Origin: Streptomyces sp. JH14
GTDB taxonomy: Bacteria; Actinomycetota; Actinomycetes; Streptomycetales; Streptomycetaceae
Length of the DNA stretch: 64,000 bases
Direction: 5' to 3'
Assembly (NCBI RefSeq): GCF_029428675.1
Contig: NZ_JAJNEL010000001.1
Span: 1,922,001 to 1,986,000 of the forward strand
Part shown: piece by piece, positions 47,549-54,488 of the stretch
Layout: every line of letters begins with the position of its first letter
Position numbering within the stretch: the stretch's first letter is position 1
The notes under the pieces: model-generated
What the model was told of the DNA's origin: nothing
The model's database searches: none
What the model saw: the letters and a program-made list of their open reading frames with translations, nothing else
Program-made: the position numbers and the translations under genes

Positions 47549-47630
47549 TTCGCGCGGACGGGACGCCTGGGGCCCTCGTTCTTGCGTCCACGCCTCGTGC
47601 ATGACTGTCTCGGGCTGCCCATGTCCGCTG

Positions 47631-47656
47631 TCGTTGATGTCACCTGGTGATGTCAG
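47631..47656. repeat. Direct repeat pair TGATGTCA, possible integrase arm site
   Basis: TGATGTCA at 47635-47642 and again at 47648-47655 (13 bp apart), 83 bp beyond the tRNA-Val fragment. The same arrangement occurs at 51.7 and 53.7 kb. Confidence 0.6.
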
Positions 47657-47714
47657 GACTAAGTGTGGTCTTGAGGTGCCGCCGCATCGCGGTTCGCAGG
47701 GCTTCGACTCCGGG

Positions 47715-47830
47715 AAACGGTCGGCCCCACTGTCGTGGTTCGCGCTTCTGCGACGGTCGCGGTCTTCTCGTAGCGGGTAGGCCAGACCGCGCGATTGCTT
47801 AAGGCGATTGATGCAGCGCTCGAGGGGCAC
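47715..47830 (-). pseudogene. IS5-type transposase C-terminal remnant, frameshifted
   Basis: LERCINRLKQSRGLA in one frame continues as TRYEKTATVAEA in another, the typical end of IS5-like transposases with one frameshift. Unrelated in detail to the copy at 46.5 kb. Confidence 0.7.
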
Positions 47831-47839
47831 GGATTCCCC

Positions 47840-48883
47840 TCATGACACCGGAGTTGGAGTGTCAGTTTGGGGACGGGCTTGCCTGGGGTCTCGCACGATG
47901 ATCTTGCCGGTGTTCTCGCCGTGCAACATTCCCAGAAATGCGTCCACGATGCGCTCGAAACCGTCAACCACTGTCTCGTCCAGAGCGAGCCGGCCGCTCT
48001 GCAGATGCGGCACCGCGAACTCGTACAACTCCTCCTGTGCGTCACGGTAGTTGCTGACCAAGAAGCCCTCCATGCGGATGCTCTTCTCCACGATGTCCGC
48101 GTAGTTGAAGCGCGGCGATGGCGCGTCGGGGGCGTTGTACTGGCTGATCGTGCCGATGCGGACGATGCGCCCGAACTCGCGCAGCGCACCCACCGCCGCG
48201 GCCAGCTGCTCGCCGCCGACGTTGTCGACGAACACGTCGATGCCGCCCGGCGCGGCCTTGCCGAGCAGGTCGGCGGCGGGCCCGTCGTGGTAGTCGAAGA
48301 CGGCGTCGTAGCCCACCTCCCGCGTGAGGTGGCCGGCCTTCGCCGCCGAGCCTGCGCTGCCCACGAGCCGACCGGCGCCGAGCAGTCTGGCGAACCGCCC
48401 GGTGGCCGTGCCGACCCCGCCTGCGGCGGCCGACACGAACAGGTCCTCGCCCTCCTGGAGCCGGGCGATCCGGGTCAGGCCCACATAGGCGGTCAGGCCG
48501 GTGCCGCCGAGGGTGCTCAAGTATGCGGTCAGGGGCACCCCATCGAAGCGGGGCAGCTGCCGGATCTCCTCGGGTGCGACCACCGCGTGTGTGCGCCAGC
48601 CTTGCCGGTGGAGCACGATCTCGCCTTCGGCCAGCCGAGGCGTGCGCGAGGCGATCACCCGCCCGATGGTGCGGCCCTCCAGCGGTGCGTTGAGCGCGAA
48701 GCCGCCGGGCACGTCGTCCATCATCTCGCGGTGGTAGGGATCGACGGACCAGTAGAGGTTTTCCACGAGCGCGCTACCGGCTGCGGGGTCGGAAAGCGTG
48801 GACTCAACGAAGGCGAAGTGCTCGGCGGTGGGAAAGCCGTGAGGGCGGGCGGTCTGGTGCACGGTGAGCGCGGTCTCGTTCAT
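47840..48883 (-). CDS. NADP-dependent oxidoreductase, PTGR/curcumin-reductase type
   Basis: 347 residues from ATG 48883. MDR family without zinc ligands: SVDPYHREMMDD near 47, GRTIGRVIASR, LGGTGLTAYVGLTRIARLQEGEDLFVSAAAGGVGTATG (NADPH loop, AAGGVG) near 130-165, DVFVDNVGGE and IGTISQYN. This is the leukotriene B4 12-hydroxydehydrogenase/CurA group, which reduces alpha,beta-unsaturated ketones. Divergent from a LysR gene that probably controls it. Confidence 0.88.
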   Translation of the reverse strand: MNETALTVHQTARPHGFPTAEHFAFVESTLSDPAAGSALVENLYWSVDPYHREMMDDVPGGFALNAPLEGRTIGRVIASRTPRLAEGEIVLHRQGWRTHAVVAPEEIRQLPRFDGVPLTAYLSTLGGTGLTAYVGLTRIARLQEGEDLFVSAAAGGVGTATGRFARLLGAGRLVGSAGSAAKAGHLTREVGYDAVFDYHDGPAADLLGKAAPGGIDVFVDNVGGEQLAAAVGALREFGRIVRIGTISQYNAPDAPSPRFNYADIVEKSIRMEGFLVSNYRDAQEELYEFAVPHLQSGRLALDETVVDGFERIVDAFLGMLHGENTGKIIVRDPRQARPQTDTPTPVS

Positions 48884-48928
48884 GCCCGGACCGTAAGGCG
48901 GGAATGCGCCACCTGGGCAGCCGGTTGG

Positions 48929-48955
48929 GCTCATGCGACACACCGTTCCATGAGC
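48929..48955. promoter_or_regulatory. Palindromic LysR-type operator candidate
   Basis: GCTCATG and CATGAGC, 7-bp arms 13 nt apart, midway in the 100-bp divergent promoter; another CTCATA follows at 48960. Confidence 0.5.
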
Positions 48956-48983
48956 AGTTCTCATACGTTGAGGTGAGCGCCCC

Positions 48984-49901
48984 GTGGCCCGCACGACCGA
49001 CTCCGATCTCGCTCCGCAGGAACTGCGCGTCCTGGTGGCGGTCGCGGACACCGGTGGCTTCTCGGCCGCGGCCGACGCACTCGGTCTGACCCAGTCCGCG
49101 GTCTCCCACTCGGTTCGGGGCAGCGAGCGCAAGATCGGTGCCGTCCTCTTCGAACGTGGCCGCACCGGTGCCCGCCCCACCCCTGCCGGAGAGAAGGCCA
49201 TCGTGCACGCCCGCCGCATCCTTCGCCTGCTGGACGTCCTGACCGCCGAGGCGCGCGGCGCGGCCCGGTCCGATGCTGTGGAGGGGCCGCTGCGGATCGC
49301 GGCTTTTCGCAGCGCGGCTCTACACCTGCTGCCGCCCGTCCTGCAGCGGCTACGCGCCCGACACCCGAGGATCGAGCCTCGGGTGCGGATCGTACGCGAG
49401 GTGGGGCGCGGCACTGCGGGCGAAGTGGCCGACGGGAAAGCCGACATAGCCATCGCCACACTGGGCGGCTCGGAACCGCTTCCACCGGGTCTGGTCGCGA
49501 GCGGACTCCTTGAAGAGCCGTATGCCCTGGTGCACGCGACGGGTCACGCCGCCCCGCGCTCGCTGCCGCTGGTCGACTGGGCCGAAAACTGTGGCTCGTA
49601 CACCCGCGACTGGTGGGCTGCACAGGACTGGATCCCGAAGGCGACCATCGAGGCCGAGGACGACGGAGCGGTGCTCTCCTTGGTGAGCGGAGGCCACGGA
49701 ATGGCGATCATGCCCGCGCTCTCCTTGGTCGGAGCACCGAACTCGGTGGGGATCACCGATCTCGGCCCCGAGCGCCCGACCCGCCAGGTCGGCTATGTCA
49801 CCACCTCCGAACTGGCCGGATCTGCTGTCGTGCGCGCCGTGGTGAGGGAGCTGCGGGCGACGGCTCAGCAGGGTGTGAGCTTTCTCAGCAGCGAGGCTTG
49901 A
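48984..49901 (+). CDS. LysR-family transcriptional regulator
   Basis: 305 residues, GTG 48984 with GAGG upstream. The N-terminal winged HTH reads LRVLVAVADTGGFSAAADAL, then GLTQSAVSHSVRGSERKIGA and LFERG. The co-inducer domain starts PLRIAAFRSAALHLLPPVLQRLRARHP. A LysR regulator beside a divergently transcribed oxidoreductase usually controls it in response to that enzyme's substrate. Confidence 0.9.
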   Translation: MARTTDSDLAPQELRVLVAVADTGGFSAAADALGLTQSAVSHSVRGSERKIGAVLFERGRTGARPTPAGEKAIVHARRILRLLDVLTAEARGAARSDAVEGPLRIAAFRSAALHLLPPVLQRLRARHPRIEPRVRIVREVGRGTAGEVADGKADIAIATLGGSEPLPPGLVASGLLEEPYALVHATGHAAPRSLPLVDWAENCGSYTRDWWAAQDWIPKATIEAEDDGAVLSLVSGGHGMAIMPALSLVGAPNSVGITDLGPERPTRQVGYVTTSELAGSAVVRAVVRELRATAQQGVSFLSSEA

Positions 49902-49945
49902 TCAGGTCAAGCACGGCCTGAGCCGCTGACTGCTACCGGCGGACG

Positions 49946-50002
49946 ATCTTGAAAACCGTCGTGGCGCGAGTCACCGTGGGTTCAAATCCCACACCCACCG
50001 CA
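49946..50002 (+). pseudogene. tRNA-Ser(UGA) 3' fragment, attachment-site remnant
   Basis: CTTGAAA anticodon loop (UGA), ACCGT stem arm, long variable arm (GTGGCGCGAGTCACC), T-arm GTGGG-TTCAAAT-CCCAC, acceptor ACCCACC, G. The upstream sequence is not tRNA-like: the anticodon stem's 5' side has a mismatch and no D-arm or acceptor can be found. Site-specific integrases leave exactly such 3' portions. Confidence 0.75.
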
Positions 50003-50010
50003 GGTGAACG

Positions 50011-50039
50011 GCCCCTGACCAGGTAACTCGGTCAGGGGC
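50011..50039 (+). terminator. Terminator following the tRNA-Ser fragment
   Basis: GCCCCTGACC and GGTCAGGGGC, perfect 10-bp stem. Confidence 0.75.
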
Positions 50040-50050
50040 CGTCACATTGG

Positions 50051-50103
50051 CTGCCGCCCGTGAGCGGCCGCTGTTCCCCGGGGTTCCCCGTTGGATCGGG
50101 CAC
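50051..50103. repeat. Imperfect 53-bp direct repeat, copy 2
   Basis: Counterpart of 43951-44003; shares CCGCTGTTCCCCG and the GGGCAC end. Confidence 0.5.
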
Positions 50104-50172
50104 GCCTGGGGCACGGCTTCCTCTTTCTGGCCGCCCCCTCGATGAGTCAGTGACACTCGCTATCGTCCTGCC

Positions 50173-50754
50173 ATGACCTCAAGTGATCACCTGCTCGATC
50201 TGATCCAGAGCAGGCCGGACATCCAGGAACTGCTGCGGTCATCCTTCAGCTTCGACATCGAGCGGAAGCGGTGCGGCGACGGCTTGAGGCTTGCCTCGGG
50301 TCGGTCACTGGAGCCGATTGCCGGAGAGTTCGCCGGTGGTGCTTACCTCCTGTGTACTGAGGAGAACGGCCGCCAGCCGGTAGTGTTCGCGAGTTCCGAA
50401 GGGAAGGGCGGGCTGATCGCCGATGACCTCGCGGGCGCGCTGGAGATCATCATCGGGCTGGCTTGGCAGGACTGCCTCGGCTTCTCGGGCGGGGGCAACG
50501 TAAAGGTCATGCAAGTCTCTGCTCAGCACCTCGAACGGTCCTTGGCCAGGGACAATCCGGAGATCGCTGAGGAACGTGCCGCTGTGGCTGCGGCCCTGTC
50601 CCTGCGGGTTGTCTCTGTCGCCGACCTCGTCATCCGACTGCAGGAAGCCGCTTCAAGGACCGAACCCGACTACGTGGTGGTCGACGAGGACGGGCAAGCA
50701 TACGGTTCCCCATTCGGCGAGTACTCGGAGCCTCGTCTCGGCGGCTGGCGCTGA
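50173..50754 (+). CDS. Hypothetical protein, SUKH/SMI1-like immunity type
   Basis: 193 residues, ATG 50173. The stretch LEPIAGEFAGGAYLLCTEENGRQPVVFASSEGKGGLIADDLAGALEIIIGLAWQDCL resembles streptomycete SMI1/KNR4-like (SUKH) proteins, many of which protect against polymorphic toxins. No toxin gene is adjacent. The N-terminal helices and C-terminal acidic tail are otherwise unremarkable. Family assignment is tentative. Confidence 0.65.
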   Translation: MTSSDHLLDLIQSRPDIQELLRSSFSFDIERKRCGDGLRLASGRSLEPIAGEFAGGAYLLCTEENGRQPVVFASSEGKGGLIADDLAGALEIIIGLAWQDCLGFSGGGNVKVMQVSAQHLERSLARDNPEIAEERAAVAAALSLRVVSVADLVIRLQEAASRTEPDYVVVDEDGQAYGSPFGEYSEPRLGGWR

Positions 50755-51103
50755 ACCGGAGCGCTCGCACGGGCCTTCCGCCCTGCCTCAACCCACCGTT
50801 CACCCCAGCTTCCATCCCGTCTGCCGTCGGCCCACACACCGTGGAGCGGGCGTGGTTCAGGGCGTCAAGGTGGAGCGCGCCACTGTACGAACAACCTTGA
50901 CACCCTGGGGCGCGTCTGCTCGGCTCTGCCTGGGTTGATAGCAGACGGGATGGAAGCACCTCCGCGCACGCCACACTCGGCCGGCACTCGCGAACGGCGC
51001 CCCCGCCATCTCGGAGCCTGAGCGCCCCCGCCGGAGGCTCGTTCTGACCGGGGTGCTCCGTGTCCAGGTCTCTACTCATGGGCCGTAGCTCGCTGCGGCC
51101 CCA
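50755..51103. other. 349 bp without intact gene
   Basis: Nothing recognisable; it probably held the missing N-terminal part of the integrase gene that follows. Confidence 0.45.
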
Positions 51104-51489
51104 GGGGCCAGCCCGCGCTCGCGCGGGCACTTGACAAGCATGCCGAGGCGAGCCGTACGGGTCTGGTGTTCACCGGAGCAGGAGGCGGCCAGCTTCGTCG
51201 GAACAATTTCCGCCGCATCTGGCTGCGGGCTGCGGAGGAGGCCGGACTCGGGGACGTGCACTTTCACGACCTCCGGCACACGGGCAACACCCTCGCCGCG
51301 ATCGGCGGTGCGACGACGCGCGAGCTGATGCAGCGCATGGGGCACTCGTCGGTGCGGGCTGCGCTGATCTATCAGCACCTGATGAACGGGCGGGACCATG
51401 GAATCGCCGCCCACGTCGATGAGCAGATCAAAAAGGTCCGCCCGGCCGAGCCCTCCGGGGAGGGTCCCGAGGAGGCATCTGGCACGTGA
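51104..51489 (+). pseudogene. Tyrosine-recombinase integrase, C-terminal remnant
   Basis: The frame reads RALDKHAEASRTGLVFTGAG, then RIWLRAAEEAGLGDVHFHDL and RHTGNTLAA, MGHSSVRAALIYQHL. It holds the H-x-x-R box (HDLRHTG), the second histidine (GH) and the nucleophilic tyrosine of the catalytic domain. The first ~250 residues and the first catalytic arginine region are missing. It lies 100 bp from a tRNA-Val 3' fragment, the normal int-att order of actinomycete integrative elements. Confidence 0.85.
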
Positions 51490-51535
51490 GTGGCACGACG
51501 CCACTCCCCCGCCGAAATCGCGGAGAAACGATCAA

Positions 51536-51573
51536 GACCCAGGCTCCCGGTTCGATACCGGTGACCTGGGCCT
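51536..51573. terminator. Hairpin after the integrase remnant
   Basis: CCCAGG/CCTGGG with inner CCGG/CCGG, followed by CCTTT, 17 bp before the tRNA fragment. Confidence 0.6.
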
Positions 51574-51589
51574 TTGTCGTGCTTCCTAC

Positions 51590-51634
51590 TGGTGAGCGCG
51601 GACGGTTTCGAACCGCCGGCATCTGCTTTGTAAG
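51590..51634 (-). pseudogene. tRNA-Val(UAC) 3' half, attachment-site remnant
   Basis: Minus strand: CTTACAA, AGCAG, ATGCC, T-arm GGCGG-TTCGAAA-CCGTC, acceptor CGCGCTC, A, CCA. No 5' half adjacent. It lies next to the integrase remnant. Confidence 0.8.
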
Positions 51635-51716
51635 GTCGATCCGACTCCGCTCTAGCTGCTGCCGTCGGCTGGTGCGACGGCCGGACAGAGACGCTGATGT
51701 ACGCCCTCGTTCGGCG

Positions 51717-51742
51717 TCGTTGATGTCAGCCGTGGATGTCAG
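51717..51742. repeat. Direct repeats TGATGTCA / GGATGTCA, possible integrase arm site
   Basis: Units at 51721-51728 and 51734-51741, 13 bp apart, 83 bp from the tRNA fragment, as at 47.6 kb. Confidence 0.6.
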
Positions 51743-52389
51743 AAGCCTTCTGATCCGTAGCTCTACAGAGATGTCAGCGGGGGTCATAGAGGTCGCCGCA
51801 CGGTCCCTCGCAGTGGCTGACAGTCATGGTCAGTCTCGGCGCTCTCCGGCGACAGGGTTCTTCAGGGTGGTCACATCCCCCGAATGGCTGCCACGATTCC
51901 CGCCCATTTCGATCACGCGTTCGAGAGTTGTGGTGCCCCGCTCCGCTGCTGCCCCAGCGCGGTCCCATAGTGGGCGGCGGTCAACGGCGCATCCTGTCCG
52001 ATGGCACGCGATGTAACGTCAGTCTGTTCTTGGTGAGGGACAACTGAGTTTGAGTCAGGCATTGACCTCATAGCCTCAAAGGTAAGTTCGGCAGCCGTGT
52101 GGCGGCGCAGTGAACTGGGTCGCTTCTCTACTGCCGTGGGGGCATCTGCCGAGGTGCCACACACCCACGCGAGGGCCGTCTCATTTGTGCTTGAACGCGC
52201 ACTCTTAGGCCGATCTAGGTAGATTCACACAGCGCAAGGGGTTCTGATCAATCAACCCAATCCACGCCGGATTGCCTAAGAGGTCCCACCCCAGCTGCAT
52301 GAATGTCTTCGGTGCCGTTGGGTCCGATCTCAGGCAATCGATGGGCTGCAATGCCCTTCCGGCACATCAAGTCACACAGGGAGTACGTC
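51743..52389. other. 647 bp without a gene, leader of the glycine-rich peptide gene
   Basis: No coding-like frame. A TTGACC near 52063 followed by TAAGTT after about 15 nt could be a promoter, but it lies 300 bp from the gene. The rest is featureless. Confidence 0.4.
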
Positions 52390-52617
52390 ATGAGCGCTTT
52401 CTCGATCTTCAACGGCGGCCGCGGTGGCCGTGGCGGCTTCGGCGGACGCGGCGGCTTCGGCGGACGCGGCGGCCGCGGTGGCCGTGGCGGCTTCGGCGGA
52501 CGCGGCGGCCGCGGTGGCCGTGGCGGCTTCGGCGGAGGCGGCGGCTTCGGCGGCTTCGGCGGAGGCGGCGGCTTCGGCGGCCGTGGTGGCGGTGGCGGCT
52601 TCGGCGGCCGCTACTAA
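52390..52617 (+). CDS. Glycine/arginine/phenylalanine-rich peptide
   Basis: 75 residues from ATG 52390 with GGGAG upstream. After MSAFSIFN the chain is built only of Gly, Arg and Phe in GRGG and GFGG units and ends RY. No signal peptide, no cysteine, no serine beyond the leader. The start of a broken ABC exporter gene follows 200 bp later. It could be a secreted peptide precursor, a nucleic-acid-binding RGG-like tail, or neutral low-complexity sequence. Confidence 0.6.
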   Translation: MSAFSIFNGGRGGRGGFGGRGGFGGRGGRGGRGGFGGRGGRGGRGGFGGGGGFGGFGGGGGFGGRGGGGGFGGRY

Positions 52618-52815
52618 GCACCGCCGCTTCGCCTGAGGATCCTCATCGTGGGGGTCGATGGCTCGTCCGTCGGCCCCCCATCAGCAGCATGATCCCGCCC
52701 TGCTCCCTCCCCCGAGAAGGCGACCCCGCTTGGCGTACGCGACACACGCCGACCCGGCTGACACCAAGCCCGTGTCCCCGGCAGTCGAGGACAGTCCAGT
52801 GCCCCTCGCGGCACC

Positions 52816-53160
52816 GTGTCCTCGGCCGACGCGTTCCGCCGCTTCTGGCCATGGGCACGCCTCGACCGGTACCGGCTCGCCGCGAGTGCCATCCTTCTCA
52901 TCGCGGGGTCCGCCGGTGAAGTCGCTTCGGTGTGGCTCTTCAAGAACCTGGTCGACCAAGTCCTCATCCCCCACCGGTTCACAGCGTTCCCGCCGCTGGC
53001 CGGGCTCATGGCCGCCGTGGCTGGTCGCGGCGCTGCTGACCTTTGCGGGCGAGTACCTGGCCACCTGGGTCGCCGAGCGCTTCCTCCTGCGTCTGCGTAC
53101 CTCGGTCGTGGAACATCTGCACAGCCTGCCCCCCGAAGTCCACTTCGCTGGCTGCTGCGC
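52816..53160 (+). pseudogene. ABC exporter transmembrane domain, frameshifted and truncated
   Basis: Starts MSSADAFRRFWPWARLDRYR, continues with LAASAILLIAGSAGEVASVW and LFKNLVDQVL in one frame, then after 53010 shifts to PWLVAALLTFAGEYLATWVA and ERFLLRLRTSVVEHLHSLPP. That is the first half of a type-IV ABC exporter membrane domain. The rest and the ATPase domain are missing. Confidence 0.75.
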
Positions 53161-53307
53161 AGATCTGCGCCAGCGCTCGTGCGCCCCTGCGACCGAGCGC
53201 TTAGAAGGCGCTTGGCGCGTTCACCTGGAATCGGCCCCTGGCCTGGGCAATCACGCGCCGGGGACGGGCTGCCACTCGACTTCGACACGCAGTCGACACG
53301 GCCCAGA

Positions 53308-53531
53308 TCACTCGTAGATCGTCGCTGCGCGCAGCGCTCGTGCGAAGAACCTCCAGTCACCGCTGGCCGGCATCTCGCGGCCGGTGTTGCTGTACCAGCC
53401 GTCCGCGTCGTCGATCCATGCCGGTCCGCGTTCTCCCATGAGCTTCCATCCTCGGCGTGGCTGCGATGCAGTGAACGAACGAAGGCGGCCAGGGCTTCTC
53501 TGCTGTCGACGTGCTCAGGAGAACTGGTCAT
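53308..53531 (-). pseudogene. DUF7660-like protein, internally deleted
   Basis: Starts MTSSPEHVDSREALAAFVRS and LHRSHAEDGSSWENAD. After a frameshift it ends AWIDDADGWYSNTGREMPAS, GDWRFFARALRAATIYE and stop. Both parts together match the layout of short DUF7660-type proteins, so a deletion of about a dozen codons is likely. The family name is from memory of the W-x-x-F-A-x-x-L-x-A-A-x-x-Y-E ending. Confidence 0.55.
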
Positions 53532-53569
53532 CCCTGGGACCCTACTTGGCACATCGGCTCTGAGGCCTT

Positions 53570-53588
53570 GGTGAGCGCCGCCTTGTAG
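53570..53588 (-). pseudogene. Vestige of a tRNA-Val 3' fragment
   Basis: GGTGAGCGC followed by CGCCTTGTAGG: both ends of the 51.6-kb fragment remain, while the T-arm and variable region between them are deleted. Confidence 0.4.
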
Positions 53589-53671
53589 GTTCGACCGGAC
53601 GGCCGCCCAACGGGTCCGGGCCAAGGGAGATTACGGTGCTGACGGTCGTTCCGTGCCGTTGCTGTCCACGG

Positions 53672-53697
53672 TCGTTGATGTCAGTTGTGGATGTCAG
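53672..53697. repeat. Direct repeats TGATGTCA / GGATGTCA, third copy
   Basis: Units at 53676-53683 and 53689-53696, 13 bp apart, about 83 bp beyond the tRNA vestige. Confidence 0.6.
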
Positions 53698-54185
53698 GCC
53701 GACCCCCGTGTAATCCGCCACGCGGGGGTTACGCATCCCTCCTCAACGTGCCACCAGCCCATGCGCTCACCGTGGTCCAGGAGTTGTTGCACCTTACGGA
53801 GATCAGCTTCCGGAGGCACGTCCAGAGCGATCATGTTGAACTGATCCACTCCCTCGCCACCCACCCGGAGTTCCCAGAAGGCGTTGAGCACGCTCTGCCG
53901 GGCAGCCGCGGAGCCGCCGTCCCGGATCACGATCAATCGGATCGTGCAGTTCTCAGAGCTCCGGACCACTTCTCCGGCCCAGAGCCAGCCGTCAGCGTCG
54001 GCATGGGTGCGAACCACATCGCCATTCGCGATCCCACGAACGAACCACGGGGTGTTGGCCAGACGCGCAGTCCCATCACCCACGTCGATGGCCCATACGT
54101 TCTCCGCGCCAACCGGGGGCCACCCATCCTCATCAACCTCAAGGCGAAAGCTGACCTTCACGTGATCCGGTTCAATCGTCGTCAT
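53694..54185 (-). CDS. DUF4265 domain protein
   Basis: 163 residues from ATG 54185. Family features: VKVSFRLEVDEDGWPPVGAENVWAIDVG, then NTPWFVRGIANGDVVRTHADADG and CTIRLIVIRDG, and the C-terminal WHVEEGCVTPAW. A small cytosolic protein of unknown function found in many actinomycetes, often as accessory cargo. It starts about 70 bp from the tRNA-Val 5' half, and its 3' end runs into the third direct-repeat pair. Confidence 0.82.
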   Translation of the reverse strand: MTTIEPDHVKVSFRLEVDEDGWPPVGAENVWAIDVGDGTARLANTPWFVRGIANGDVVRTHADADGWLWAGEVVRSSENCTIRLIVIRDGGSAAARQSVLNAFWELRVGGEGVDQFNMIALDVPPEADLRKVQQLLDHGERMGWWHVEEGCVTPAWRITRGSA

Positions 54186-54257
54186 GGCCACAGAGTGCAC
54201 GACACGACCGCCCCGCCGGCCGCCGCCCCTGGGCTCCCAGCTTGGGAGGCTGGATGG

Positions 54258-54299
54258 CTGCTTTGTAAGAGCAGCGCTCTACCCCTGAGCTACGCACCC
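54258..54299 (-). pseudogene. tRNA-Val(UAC) 5' half
   Basis: Minus strand from 54299: acceptor GGGTGCG, TA, D-stem GCTC, loop AGGGGTA, GAGC, G, anticodon arm CTGCT-CTTACAA-AGCAG. The T-arm and 3' acceptor are missing: the next bases form an unrelated CTCCCA/TGGGAG hairpin. It completes perfectly with the 3' half at 33140-33177. As it stands it cannot make a tRNA. Confidence 0.85.
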
Positions 54300-54488
54300 G
54301 TGGATGAAGGAACAGCCTACATGGCCCATGGCCCATGCTCACAAACGGTTCCCCGGGCCTGCGAGACACCGGGGGATATCCCCACCCCGCATCCGGTGGC
54401 CGCCCGGATTCACCCCCGGCGCCGCTTTCCCTACGGTGGACGCACACCGGTGGGAGAGCCCCCCGGACCGGACGGGGGATCGATCGCC

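Noticed and set aside
49921..50002. Complete tRNA-Ser gene
   Set aside because: No D-arm or 5' acceptor can be found upstream of the anticodon arm; only the 3' part is present.
54211..54299. Intact tRNA-Val reading through 54258
   Set aside because: A 5-bp CCAGC/GCTGG stem with a 7-nt loop follows the anticodon arm at T-arm distance, but the loop lacks TTC and the expected acceptor strand does not pair with GGGTGCG.
53685..54488. DUF4097 lipoprotein starting at 53685
   Set aside because: The upstream part is the shadow of the DUF4265 gene and of the tRNA half; the signal peptide begins at 54489.
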